27,740 nucleotides of DNA from a virus: IMG/VR virus record IMGVR_UViG_3300021960_007377, positions 1 to 27,740 of that record. One strand, 5' to 3'. Below are positions 7,582 through 15,231 of the stretch, piece after piece. The number at the start of each line of letters is the position of its first letter. Position 1 is the stretch's first letter. The notes under the pieces were generated by a model. The model was not told the origin of the DNA, did no database searches, and saw only the letters and a program-made list of their open reading frames with translations. The position numbers were made by a program, and so were the translations under genes.

Positions 7582-9020
7582 TGAGAAGAAAAATAAATTT
7601 AGCATTTACTGAGATACTGATGCACTATGATGAGCATCCACATTCATTTGCACCATTATTTTGGGAATCTCCGGAAAAAAATAAATTGTTTTACCCGCAT
7701 AGTTGTTTTAATCAATCTAAAGAAGAATTAGAAGAAAGCTATGATATTAAATTCCCTGTAAATCAAAGGCAATTGTACGATTTAGACCCTGGGTTAGCTA
7801 ACAGTCTAAATACCCAAACTGCACAATTTGTACAACATAGGACACACACCGAACGTAACACCGTTGAATATTTTCTAGATAAAAAGGAAAAAATGATACT
7901 ACCGGTTATAGTTGATTTGCCAGGTTTTTTCAAAACAGACGTGGACTCTTTTAACATTCCTAGTCATATTTTAAAACATATTCACTGTGGTAATATCACA
8001 CTACTGTTCTCTATGCACTTTGAAGGTCATTTTCATGAGTATAAGTACATAGCATGGTTAAATGATTTTGCAAAAAAATTTAAATTAGATAGAACTAATT
8101 TTTATTTTGCAAACAGTAACTTAATATCAGATGAATTATATGATACTTATGAGAAATATCACTGCACAGAGAATTTATTTTCCATTTTTACAGATTCTTT
8201 TTTTGAACACCAACCTTGGTTCTTTCCTAACACCAACCACACTAAGACTAAAAAGGAAGATAGGGTATTTCATTACACAAAATTTCATGAATTTTTGAGA
8301 CACAATGAAAGTGAGTCAAAAAAATCTGTATTTTTATCATTGAACAGGAGGTTGGATATACACAGGTTGTTAACAATAGCTCAATTTAAGTCTAATCCAC
8401 TTTTACATGACCATAAAATTAGTTTAGGTAATGTTTATAACGCACCTATTCAAGAACAGTTTATTTCTTTTATTGATAATGTATTAGATTTATCCTACTT
8501 TGATAACCCTCGAAAAATAAGACAAGCAGTAGATGAGGTCATAAAACAAATCCCAATAGTATTAGACGAGGATACAAGTAAAATTAACTTTGCTAACAAT
8601 CTAAATTTAGATTTACAAAGAAATACGTTTGTAAGTGTGGTTACTGAAAGCCTATACACAGAAAGATCTGTGTTCTTTTCTGAAAAAATATACAAACCTA
8701 TTTACTGTGCTCAACCGTTTATTATAGTCGGTAGTCCGTACTCCTTGAAAAAGCTGAGAGAACAGGGTTACCAAACTTTTGGTAAGTGGTGGGATGAATC
8801 ATATGATGAAGAACCAAATTTTATCAAAAGACTCACTAAACTTGAAAAAGTTTATGAATATATTGGTTCATTAAGCTATAGTCAACTTTATGATATGACA
8901 GTTGAAATGGAAGATGTGTTTATTAATAACTTTAACACACTTATGTCTTTGGATAGATTAAGTAGATCGGTGAATTTTTTAGAAGATTTATGTGATGGTG
9001 ACTTTAAAGAAATAGATTAA
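7581..9020 (+). CDS. Putative glycosyltransferase (GT-B-like C-terminal motif)
   Basis: A 479-residue cytoplasmic-looking protein. Two blocks stand out. FLSLNRRLDIHR (251-262) resembles a motif seen in uncharacterised phage and bacterial glycan-cluster proteins. The second, SEKIYKPIYCAQPFIIVG (367-384) followed by GYQTF (396-400) and WWDESYDE (403-410), resembles the nucleotide-sugar binding end of fucosyltransferase/exostosin-type GT-B enzymes, in which an E-K-x-x-K-P string precedes the glycine-rich loop. The N-terminal 240 residues are not recognisable. Position in an unbroken chain of glycan genes supports a transferase role. The specific family and sugar are not established. Confidence 0.55.
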   Translation: MRRKINLAFTEILMHYDEHPHSFAPLFWESPEKNKLFYPHSCFNQSKEELEESYDIKFPVNQRQLYDLDPGLANSLNTQTAQFVQHRTHTERNTVEYFLDKKEKMILPVIVDLPGFFKTDVDSFNIPSHILKHIHCGNITLLFSMHFEGHFHEYKYIAWLNDFAKKFKLDRTNFYFANSNLISDELYDTYEKYHCTENLFSIFTDSFFEHQPWFFPNTNHTKTKKEDRVFHYTKFHEFLRHNESESKKSVFLSLNRRLDIHRLLTIAQFKSNPLLHDHKISLGNVYNAPIQEQFISFIDNVLDLSYFDNPRKIRQAVDEVIKQIPIVLDEDTSKINFANNLNLDLQRNTFVSVVTESLYTERSVFFSEKIYKPIYCAQPFIIVGSPYSLKKLREQGYQTFGKWWDESYDEEPNFIKRLTKLEKVYEYIGSLSYSQLYDMTVEMEDVFINNFNTLMSLDRLSRSVNFLEDLCDGDFKEID

Positions 9021-9683
9021 ATGAAACTTATAACAGCTGGGTGTAGTTACACCTATGGACATGGATTGAAAGATTGTTTTATTCCTCCAAACGGGTACGG
9101 ACCTGAACCTAGTCAATATGCATGGCCAGCAGTTTTGGCTAAAAAATTAAATATAGAATGTGTTAATCTTGCACTTCCTGGAGGAAGTAACTCTTATATT
9201 GTTCAACAGGTAACTAACTACGAACCCACAATAGACGACGTGGTAGTTATACTATGGTCTTTCTTTACCAGAGAAACATTTTTAGATGAAAATAAATTAA
9301 CACAACACGGGGAATGGGAAGAAGATTATATGAAACATAAATTTGAGTTTTCAAATGTTACTGATAATTTTTTAAAACAATTTGTTCAAATTTTTCTATT
9401 AACTAAACATTTGGAAAACATAGGTTGTAAATTTTTATACTCTTTTATGGATCATTATAAAAATATTGAGGTTTATGAAAAGTATAGAGAAGTGAAAAAT
9501 AAATTTTCTACATATATAGATAAACATGATTGTACGGACAATACATTTACTGCTACTCAATTAAGGCTACATGAAAATAAATACCTAGGTGACATAGCAT
9601 TAGACGGTAGTCATCCTGGCGAACTTTGGCATAAAGATTTTGCTGATTTAATTTTTAACGAGTTAGAACAAAAATACAAATGA
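9021..9683 (+). CDS. SGNH/GDSL-type hydrolase-like protein
   Basis: A 220-residue protein whose ATG directly follows the previous stop. It has the SGNH blocks: ITAGCSYTYGHG (4-15) with candidate nucleophile S9; NLALPGGSNSY (about 49-59) with the block II Gly and Asn; and DGSHPGELWH (195-204) giving D195 and H198 of the catalytic triad. Family members hydrolyse esters or move acyl groups, and in polysaccharide clusters often remove or add acetyl groups on sugars. No signal peptide is visible. It overlaps the next SGNH-like gene by ATGA. A glycan O-acyl esterase or transferase role is inferred from context. Confidence 0.72.
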   Translation: MKLITAGCSYTYGHGLKDCFIPPNGYGPEPSQYAWPAVLAKKLNIECVNLALPGGSNSYIVQQVTNYEPTIDDVVVILWSFFTRETFLDENKLTQHGEWEEDYMKHKFEFSNVTDNFLKQFVQIFLLTKHLENIGCKFLYSFMDHYKNIEVYEKYREVKNKFSTYIDKHDCTDNTFTATQLRLHENKYLGDIALDGSHPGELWHKDFADLIFNELEQKYK

Positions 9684-10585
9684 AAAAATTAGTAACTTTC
9701 GGTTGCAGTTTCACCGACTATCCACAATGGCCTACATGGTCCGATTGGATGGCTCACCACTATGGAGAAGACGATTATGAAAAACACGCAAGAGGTGGAG
9801 TAGGAGCACGTGCAGTGTTTAACCTTATAGTAAAGTACCTTAGGTCTAAAGATAATTTTGAAAATGAACATATTATTGTACAGTGGGGTAGTTGTGCTCG
9901 AGATGATAAGTTTCCAAAAAACGTTTCTGGATTAACAACAGACCAACTTAACTACGTACAATGTGGGAGTATTACCAACACTCACTGTTATACTCCAGAG
10001 TACATTAAAAATAATTTTTCATTTTTACAGAGTGTGTTTGAAACTGTTAACTACATATACACCGTAAAAAGTTTATTCAACAACTTAGGCATTCAGTACA
10101 CAATGACATTTATGCTTGACCCTAGAATTAGTTCTTTTTTAGGAGAACCTGGATTTAATTCATACAACCAAGATGTGTCGGTTGCTGAAATGAAACTTAT
10201 TCAACCTTACTTTGATGAATTAGATAAGTTAATAGATGATAAGTTTACAGATAAGTGTATTACAATGCACCAATTGGACAAAGTAGAAAATGTATTTTGT
10301 TTCAATGATAATGTAACTGGATTACCAACTAGAGAAGGTCACCCTAGCCCGTCACAACATTATGAATTTTTCAAGAAGTACATAACCCCACATTTTCCTG
10401 ATAAACAATTTACTGAAACACCAGAAATTGTAAATTTAGTACAACAGTGGCAAGACTACGCAGAAATTAAAAAGGGAGTACAAGATAAGGTGGAGTTAGA
10501 ACCGAAAGTATGGCCTTGTAAGAAGAGATACAGTGGTATGAATTTAACAGAGGTTGAATTTTTAAAATATAGTGTAGTAAACTAA
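9680..10585 (+). CDS. Second SGNH-like protein, triad Asp apparently replaced
   Basis: A 301-residue protein opening with KKLVTFGCSFTDYPQW, so S10 sits in a GCSFT block I like its neighbour. GGVGARAVFN resembles block II, and VQWGSCARDD occupies the block III region. The C-terminal block reads TREGHPSPSQHY with H221, but the position three residues before the His, normally Asp, is R218. The protein therefore keeps Ser and His and seems to lack the usual Asp; E219 could substitute, or the protein may be inactive. The C-terminal 65 residues extend past the fold. It is the last gene before a short promoter-like gap. Fold assignment is fairly good; activity is uncertain. Confidence 0.65.
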   Translation: MKKLVTFGCSFTDYPQWPTWSDWMAHHYGEDDYEKHARGGVGARAVFNLIVKYLRSKDNFENEHIIVQWGSCARDDKFPKNVSGLTTDQLNYVQCGSITNTHCYTPEYIKNNFSFLQSVFETVNYIYTVKSLFNNLGIQYTMTFMLDPRISSFLGEPGFNSYNQDVSVAEMKLIQPYFDELDKLIDDKFTDKCITMHQLDKVENVFCFNDNVTGLPTREGHPSPSQHYEFFKKYITPHFPDKQFTETPEIVNLVQQWQDYAEIKKGVQDKVELEPKVWPCKKRYSGMNLTEVEFLKYSVVN

Positions 10586-10593
10586 TATTTATA
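10586..10593 (+). promoter_or_regulatory. TATTTATA element before the sugar dehydrogenase gene
   Basis: TATTTATA lies immediately after the stop of the previous gene and 11 bases before the ATG at 10605. It is one of seven exact copies in short gaps directly upstream of gene starts or in leaders. A promoter role is inferred from recurrence and position; it is the reverse complement of the T4 late promoter core TATAAATA. Confidence 0.45.
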
Positions 10594-10604
10594 ATAAAAA
10601 ACAT

Positions 10605-11771
10605 ATGAAAATAGGTTTTATAGGAGTTGGGAAGCTCGGTAAAGAATCTGCCGAAGTAATGGCAGAAAAACATGAAGTTATAGGTTACGACGTGACACAA
10701 GTGTCCCCGGAAAACTTTCAAATGGTATCCTCAATAGAGGAAGTATGTAAGGATAGAGAAATGATCTTTATTGCTGTACCAACACCTCATCACCCAGACT
10801 ACGATGGACGTTATCCTACGTCTCATCTACCAAATAAAGATTTTGATTATAGTATAGTTAACAACGTATTAGATGAAGTAAATAAATACGTTAGCAAAGA
10901 TCAATTAATAGTACTTATTTCTACTGTATTACCTGGAACTATTCGTAGAGAATTTATTCACAGAATACCCAATGGTAGATTTATTTACAACCCATACTTG
11001 ATTGCAATGGGTACAGTAAAATGGGATATGGTTAATCCTGAGATGGTCATTATAGGTACTGAAGATGGTTCAATGACAGGAGATGCTAAGATGCTTTTAG
11101 ACTTTTATAAGACTTTTATTACTGAAGGTACAAGATATGAAGTAGGAACTTGGGATGAAGCAGAAGCAATTAAAATATTCTATAATACATTTATATCTAC
11201 AAAAGTAGCTTTAGTTAACATGATTCAAGATGTAGCTGAAAAATCAGGTAACATGAATGTAGATGTGGTAACTGGAGCATTAGAAAGGTCTACCCAACGG
11301 ATATTAGGTAAAGCATACATGAAAGCAGGTATGGGTGATGGTGGAGGGTGTCATCCAAGAGATAATATTGCTTTACGTTATATGGCTGAAAAATTGAATT
11401 TAGGGTATGATTTATTTGATGCTATAATGAGAGCAAGAGAAATACAAGCAAAAAACATTGCAACAAGACTTGTTATAGAATCAGATAAGGCTAATCTACC
11501 TATTGTGATATTAGGTAAAGCATATAAACCTGATGTACATTACGAAGATGGATCTTCTTCAATATTAGTAGGTCATTACTGTGAATCATACGGTTCTGCT
11601 AAAAAGGTAACTTATGACCCAATAGAACCTATTAAAGCAGTTTACTTGTTAGGGCATTTAGGTAAACACCACGACTATGACTTTCCAGATGGTTCAGTAG
11701 TAGTTGATCCATGGAGAAGTTTTAGAACAGATAAAAATATTAAAACAATACATTACGGAAATACTCGTTAG
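10605..11771 (+). CDS. UDP-glucose/GDP-mannose dehydrogenase family protein
   Basis: A 388-residue NAD-dependent nucleotide-sugar dehydrogenase, oxidising the C6 hydroxyl of an NDP-hexose to a uronic acid in two steps. The N-terminal Rossmann motif is GVGKLG (7-12). FIAVPTP matches the family strand that follows. STVLPGT (about 106-112) matches the S-T-x-x-P-G-T block. EAEAIKIFYNT places the conserved Lys at 190. GDGGGCHPRDN places the catalytic Cys at 249. A C-terminal KAYKPD block and a final VVDPWR complete the family plan. At 388 residues it is slightly shorter than many bacterial UDP-glucose dehydrogenases. It would supply UDP-glucuronate or a similar sugar to the upstream transferases. 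The exact substrate is not shown. Confidence 0.88.
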   Translation: MKIGFIGVGKLGKESAEVMAEKHEVIGYDVTQVSPENFQMVSSIEEVCKDREMIFIAVPTPHHPDYDGRYPTSHLPNKDFDYSIVNNVLDEVNKYVSKDQLIVLISTVLPGTIRREFIHRIPNGRFIYNPYLIAMGTVKWDMVNPEMVIIGTEDGSMTGDAKMLLDFYKTFITEGTRYEVGTWDEAEAIKIFYNTFISTKVALVNMIQDVAEKSGNMNVDVVTGALERSTQRILGKAYMKAGMGDGGGCHPRDNIALRYMAEKLNLGYDLFDAIMRAREIQAKNIATRLVIESDKANLPIVILGKAYKPDVHYEDGSSSILVGHYCESYGSAKKVTYDPIEPIKAVYLLGHLGKHHDYDFPDGSVVVDPWRSFRTDKNIKTIHYGNTR

Positions 11772-11789
11772 TTTACGTAACAATCTCCA

Positions 11790-11797
11790 TATTTATA
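11790..11797 (+). promoter_or_regulatory. TATTTATA element in the sheath leader (distal)
   Basis: An exact TATTTATA in the 112-base gap between the dehydrogenase and sheath genes, 86 bases before the sheath ATG and just ahead of a stem-loop at 11801-11843. If it is a promoter, the hairpin would lie in the 5' leader of the sheath transcript. Confidence 0.35.
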
Positions 11798-11800
11798 TAT

Positions 11801-11843
11801 GTAGAGAAAAAACTATCCACTAAAACTGGTTTCGATTCTCTAC
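11801..11843 (+). repeat. Perfect 8-bp inverted repeat (stem-loop) upstream of the sheath gene
   Basis: GTAGAGAA at 11801-11808 is exactly complementary to TTCTCTAC at 11836-11843, leaving a 27-base loop. There is no proper T-tract after it, only an AT-rich stretch, so it is a poor classical terminator. It sits between two promoter-like elements, and could be a leader structure, a transcription-end hairpin for the glycan operon, or a protein-binding site. Confidence 0.5.
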
Positions 11844-11855
11844 TTATATTTATTA
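11843..11855 (+). promoter_or_regulatory. Promoter-like CTTATATTTATTA before the tail sheath gene
   Basis: CTTATATT at 11843-11850 runs into TATTTATT (11847-11854), a one-base variant of the recurrent TATTTATA element, about 29-33 bases before the sheath ATG. CTTATATT is also found upstream of the gp26-like, polymerase-like and gp32 genes. Promoter function is inferred. Confidence 0.4.
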
Positions 11856-11883
11856 TAGACAAAATAAATTAACTTATTATAAC

Positions 11884-13629
11884 ATGGCAGAAACATTAAT
11901 CTCCCCAGGCGTACTAGCAAGAGAGAATGACATTTCATTTATAGCACCCGCACCAGTAGAAGCAGGGGCTGCAATCATTGGACCTGCAGTAAAGGGACCA
12001 GTAGAAGAACCAACATTAGTGACTTCTTATGGTCAGTATCAAAGAATATTTGGTACTACGTTTGAGTCTGGGTCTAATAAATATGAATTTCTTACTTCGC
12101 TTGCTGTAAAATCTTACTTTAACCAAGGTGGCAATTCAGTATTAGTTTCCAGAGTTGTTTCTGGTTCATTTGGTGCTGGTAGTAACACTACAGTTGCATC
12201 AACAGATGCTGGTAGTACACCTTTTACTTTAGCAACTTTAGCTAAAGGAGCAATTCAAAACACAGCGACAGGTTCATCACCTACCAGTGCTGTTCACAAC
12301 TCAGATGGTTCTTTAACATTAGGTTCAGCAGACAACCTACGTTGGGAAATCACAAACAAGGATGCTTCAGCTGGTACTTTCTCACTTTTAGTTCGTAGAG
12401 GTGATGATAATACTAAAAATAAAATTATTCTTGAAACGTTTAACGACCTTTCTTTAGATCCTAACTCTGAAAACTATATTGAAAGAGTAATTGGTAACCA
12501 ATACAAATCTAAAGCAACTGACGGTAGTACTACTTATATTACTACAACAGGTGAATACGTTAATCGTTCAAGCTATATTAGAGTTGCTTCAGTAGATAGA
12601 CAGACTCTAAATTACCTAGCTAATGATGGTATCACTGTAAGTGATGCAAATTATCCAAATGCTTTACCAACTAACCAGTCTGGTTCATTCCACAGCGCTA
12701 CAGGAAACTTATATAAACATGATGCTCCTAATAATCACTTTGGTGATATTACAAATACAAATACACAAGGTCTTGTAGCAGCTAATTATGCTGATGCAAT
12801 TTCAATTCTAGAGAACAAAGATGAATATGTATTTAACATTATTTCTGCTCCTGGATTAATTTATGACTTTGGAGATCACAAAACTCAATTAGATTCTATT
12901 GTTTCTGTAGCAGAATCAAGAGGAGATGCAATTGCAGTAATTGATTTAGAGCAATATGGTGCTACAGTTAGTAATGTAACAGCTGCCGCTGCTACTATTA
13001 ACAGTTCATACACAGCTACTTACTGGCCTTGGTTACAAACCCAATCAGCCACTGGTAAGAATGTATGGATACCTGCTTCAGTTGTTATTCCTGGAGTATA
13101 TGCCTTCACTGATGGAGCTGCTGCACCATGGTTTGCACCTGCTGGTTTAACTAGAGGTGGAATCGGTGACGTTATCCAAGCAGAAAGAAAATTAACAAGA
13201 TCTCAAAGAGATACTTTATACAGTGCAAACGTTAACCCAATCGCTACATTCCCTGGAGCTGGAATTTCAGTATTTGGTCAGAAAACATTGCAAAAGAAAA
13301 AATCAGCTCTTGACAGAGTAAACGTTCGTAGATTATTAATTGAACTTAAGAAATTTGTTGGTGACGTATCCAGAACATTAGTGTTCGAACAAAATACATC
13401 AAGAACCAGAGATAAATTTTTACAGACAGTTAATCCATATTTGGAATCTGTAACTCAACGTCAAGGATTGTATGCTTATAGAGTAGTAATGGATGAAACT
13501 AATAACACTGCTGATACAATTGATAGAAATCAATTAGTTGGTCAGATTTATATTCAACCTGCAAAAACAGTTGAATTTGTAGTATTAGACTTTACTATTG
13601 AACCAACAGGGGCTACTTTTACAGCATAA
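11884..13629 (+). CDS. 18: Contractile tail sheath protein (T4 gp18-like)
   Basis: A 581-residue structural protein forming the outer sheath that contracts on infection. The N-terminus (ISPGVLARENDIS, about 6-18) and GAAIIGPAVKGP (28-39) are typical of phage sheath proteins, as is the YGQYQRIFG segment where subunits interlink. The C-terminal region is the most conserved: LTRSQRDTLYSANVNPI, RRLLIELKKFVG, LVFEQN (about 499-504) and QIYIQPAKTVEFV near the end. It is somewhat shorter than T4 gp18 (659 residues), consistent with a smaller variable middle domain. It is followed after a 37-base gap by the tube gene, the standard sheath-tube pair. The start has an A/T-rich leader without Shine-Dalgarno. 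Confidence 0.93.
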   Translation: MAETLISPGVLARENDISFIAPAPVEAGAAIIGPAVKGPVEEPTLVTSYGQYQRIFGTTFESGSNKYEFLTSLAVKSYFNQGGNSVLVSRVVSGSFGAGSNTTVASTDAGSTPFTLATLAKGAIQNTATGSSPTSAVHNSDGSLTLGSADNLRWEITNKDASAGTFSLLVRRGDDNTKNKIILETFNDLSLDPNSENYIERVIGNQYKSKATDGSTTYITTTGEYVNRSSYIRVASVDRQTLNYLANDGITVSDANYPNALPTNQSGSFHSATGNLYKHDAPNNHFGDITNTNTQGLVAANYADAISILENKDEYVFNIISAPGLIYDFGDHKTQLDSIVSVAESRGDAIAVIDLEQYGATVSNVTAAAATINSSYTATYWPWLQTQSATGKNVWIPASVVIPGVYAFTDGAAAPWFAPAGLTRGGIGDVIQAERKLTRSQRDTLYSANVNPIATFPGAGISVFGQKTLQKKKSALDRVNVRRLLIELKKFVGDVSRTLVFEQNTSRTRDKFLQTVNPYLESVTQRQGLYAYRVVMDETNNTADTIDRNQLVGQIYIQPAKTVEFVVLDFTIEPTGATFTA

Positions 13630-13642
13630 TTTAAATTAGTAA

Positions 13643-13650
13643 TATTTATA
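13643..13650 (+). promoter_or_regulatory. TATTTATA element before the tail tube gene
   Basis: An exact TATTTATA 16 bases before the tube ATG at 13667, in the 37-base sheath-tube gap. It would allow the abundant tube protein to be transcribed independently of sheath. Function is inferred from recurrence. Confidence 0.45.
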
Positions 13651-13666
13651 TAAAAGAATTATAGAA

Positions 13667-14143
13667 ATGGCAGTAGAACCCGTACTTTTTCAAGCATTTG
13701 AGCCAAAAGTTCAAAATAGATTCGTACTTTCAATGGACGGTATTGAGGCGTTTATGATTAAAAACGTAACAGCACCGTCATTTACAGATAACGAAATAAA
13801 ATTAGATACAATTAACTCTTACCGTAAAATTAGAGGAAAGAGAGAATGGAACAATATAGATATGACTCTATATGATCCAATCAGTCCATCAGCTGCACAG
13901 CAGGTAATGGAATGGGCACGTCTTTCATATGAATCTGTAACAGGTAGAGCCGGATATTCTGATTTTTACAAAAAGCAACTTACACTTAAAATTTTAGGAC
14001 CAGTTGGTGATGTAGTATCAGAATGGCAAATATTTGGTGCATTCATAGTTGATATGTCTCAAGGTTCATTTGACTGGGCTACAGATGATGTAGTTGAGTT
14101 AACAGTAACTGTAGCAATGGACTACTGTGTCTTAGATTATTAA
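13667..14143 (+). CDS. 19: Tail tube protein (T4 gp19-like)
   Basis: A 158-residue protein forming the hexameric rings of the inner tail tube. It has the gp19-family pattern: a start leading into QNRFVLSMDGIEAFMIKNVTAP in the first 40 residues, a central WNNIDMTLYDPISPS (about 65-79), then QQVMEWARL, and a C-terminal IVDMSQGSFDWATDD followed by the final strand VELTVTVAMDYC. The length matches T4 gp19 (163 residues). It follows the sheath gene with its own promoter-like element and is closed by a strong terminator at 14171, so these two major tail proteins form a compact expression block. Confidence 0.93.
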   Translation: MAVEPVLFQAFEPKVQNRFVLSMDGIEAFMIKNVTAPSFTDNEIKLDTINSYRKIRGKREWNNIDMTLYDPISPSAAQQVMEWARLSYESVTGRAGYSDFYKKQLTLKILGPVGDVVSEWQIFGAFIVDMSQGSFDWATDDVVELTVTVAMDYCVLDY

Positions 14144-14170
14144 TACCTCCCAATAACCACCGATACAAGG

Positions 14171-14197
14171 CCTGGCTTTTTAAGTCAGGTTTTGTTG
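14171..14197 (+). terminator. Rho-independent terminator after the tail tube gene
   Basis: CCTGGCTT (14171-14178) pairs with AAGTCAGG (14182-14189) over 8 bp including one G-T wobble, with a TTT loop, followed by a T-rich tract (TTTTGTTGT). It ends the sheath-tube unit 27 bases after the tube stop. Confidence 0.85.
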
Positions 14198-14210
14198 TCT
14201 AATAAAATAA

Positions 14211-14227
14211 AAGTTCTTATATTTATA
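14211..14227 (+). promoter_or_regulatory. Promoter-like AAGTTCTTATATTTATA before the gp26-like gene
   Basis: This site combines a 13-base string AAGTTCTTATATT (14211-14223), found again upstream of gp32 at almost the same distance from the ATG, with the recurrent TATTTATA (14220-14227). It lies just downstream of the terminator and 27 bases before the ATG at 14255. The combination makes it the strongest promoter candidate in the window. Confidence 0.55.
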
Positions 14228-14254
14228 TATGACTAGTTATATACAATAAAATTT

Positions 14255-14995
14255 ATGGATTCAAAATTTAATTTACCCACAGAGACTATCGAACTTCCTT
14301 CTAGAGGATTACTTTATTCTGAAGATTCTCCATTGGCCAACGGAACTTTAGAAATGAAGTATATGACAGCTAAAGAAGAAGATATTCTTTCTAACCCTAA
14401 CTACATTAGACAAGGCACTGTAATTGATAAGTTATTACAATCACTTATAGTAAGTAAAATTGATTACAACGAACTATTGGTAGGTGATAAAAATGCTATT
14501 ATGTTAGCAGCACGTATACTTGCTTATGGTAAAGATTACCAAATAACCTACGAAGGTAGTACGGTTGATGTAGATCTGACACAGTTTGTTAACAAAGACA
14601 TCGACTACTCTAAATTTAAAGAACGTAGAAATGAATTTGAATTTAAGTTACCTAATACTGATAATGTCATAACATTTAAACTTCTTACACACAGAGATGA
14701 ACAAACTATAGAAAAAGAGATTGCCGGAAGAAAGAAGATAGATAAGAATTTATCTACCAATGTTTCTTCTAGGTTAAAACAAATGATTACATCTGTCAAT
14801 GGACTAACGGAGAGAAAGGATATTCACGAATTTGTAGACAATTACTTACTAGCAAAAGATGCTAGAGCTTTAAGAGAGTATTATTCATCAATCTCTCCAG
14901 ACGTTGACCTAACAATTTCGGTTATTAATGCCGAGGGCGTTGAGGAGGACGTTGACATGCCAATCGGCGTAAACTTTTTTTGGCCTGACGCATGA
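14255..14995 (+). CDS. 26: gp26-like baseplate hub / tail assembly chaperone protein
   Basis: A 246-residue protein resembling the T4 baseplate protein family of gp26. It begins with an N-terminal LPTETIELPSRGLLY (about 7-21), followed by EMKYMTAKEEDILSNPNYI (33-51), a pattern shared by tail assembly chaperone-like proteins of many large phages. The middle holds KLLTHRDEQTIEKE. It ends in IGVNFFWPDA; this FFWP-type ending is common in the group. The sequence at the end contains a T7 run (14975-14981) in the codons for F241-F242, after which the +1 frame is open for 79 codons with no good start of its own (see next entry). The family is probable; whether it acts as hub component or tape-measure chaperone is inferred from position just before the tape measure gene. 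Confidence 0.78.
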   Translation: MDSKFNLPTETIELPSRGLLYSEDSPLANGTLEMKYMTAKEEDILSNPNYIRQGTVIDKLLQSLIVSKIDYNELLVGDKNAIMLAARILAYGKDYQITYEGSTVDVDLTQFVNKDIDYSKFKERRNEFEFKLPNTDNVITFKLLTHRDEQTIEKEIAGRKKIDKNLSTNVSSRLKQMITSVNGLTERKDIHEFVDNYLLAKDARALREYYSSISPDVDLTISVINAEGVEEDVDMPIGVNFFWPDA

Positions 14996-15221
14996 TTATA
15001 AAACATTCCTTTACCAACAAATACATCAAATAGTATTTCACGGTAAAGGTGGGTACTCTTGGTGGGATGTTTACCACATGCCAATATTTTTACGTAATTT
15101 TATTTTTAAAGAGATTAAAGATTATTATGAAGAAAGTAACAAGAAACAACCTAAACAACCTAACAAAACACCAAAAGGCCCATCAGTAAGACCTTCTTAC
15201 ACAGTCAAGGCTCCTAAATAG
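14982..15221 (+). CDS. Downstream tail assembly frame, probably made by frameshift from the gp26-like gene
   Basis: A 79-codon open frame directly after the T7 run, in the +1 (equivalently -2) frame relative to the gp26-like gene and ending at TAG 15219-15221. Its protein looks real: QIHQIVFHGKGGYSWWDVY then HMPIFLRNFIFKEIKDYYEE, followed by a Lys/Pro-rich tail. This pattern resembles the small tail assembly proteins (gp51 or chaperone extension type) that follow gp26-like genes. The frame is closed upstream by TAA at 14970-14972 and has no ATG, GTG or TTG before M33 (ATG 15078), which would cut the conserved block in half. The overlapping ATG at 14992 leads to a stop after 13 codons. A fusion product of about 321-322 residues is the best explanation; non-AUG initiation is the alternative. 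Confidence 0.65.
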   Translation, partial: GLTHDYKTFLYQQIHQIVFHGKGGYSWWDVYHMPIFLRNFIFKEIKDYYEESNKKQPKQPNKTPKGPSVRPSYTVKAPK

Positions 15222-15230
15222 GAGTCTTTT
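15209..15230 (+). terminator. Rho-independent terminator overlapping the end of the gp26 extension frame
   Basis: GGCTCCT (15209-15215) pairs with AGGAGTC (15220-15226) over 7 bp with one G-T wobble and an AAAT loop, followed by TTTTC. The TAG stop at 15219-15221 of the extension frame lies inside the hairpin. It separates the chaperone genes from the tape measure gene, which has its own promoter-like site 2 bases further on. Confidence 0.8.
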
Positions 15231-15231
15231 C

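Noticed and set aside
10467-10721. Minus-strand frame of 84 codons across the gap before the dehydrogenase gene
   Set aside because: It lies opposite two well-supported genes, has a low-complexity hydrophobic translation and no supporting signal.
11801-11843. tRNA or riboswitch at the sheath leader hairpin
   Set aside because: There is one long-loop stem only, with no cloverleaf, no CCA-type end and no recognisable riboswitch core.
14992-15033. ATG at 14992 overlapping the gp26-like stop as a start for the next gene
   Set aside because: Reading from it gives only 13 codons before TAG, in a different frame from the conserved downstream block.
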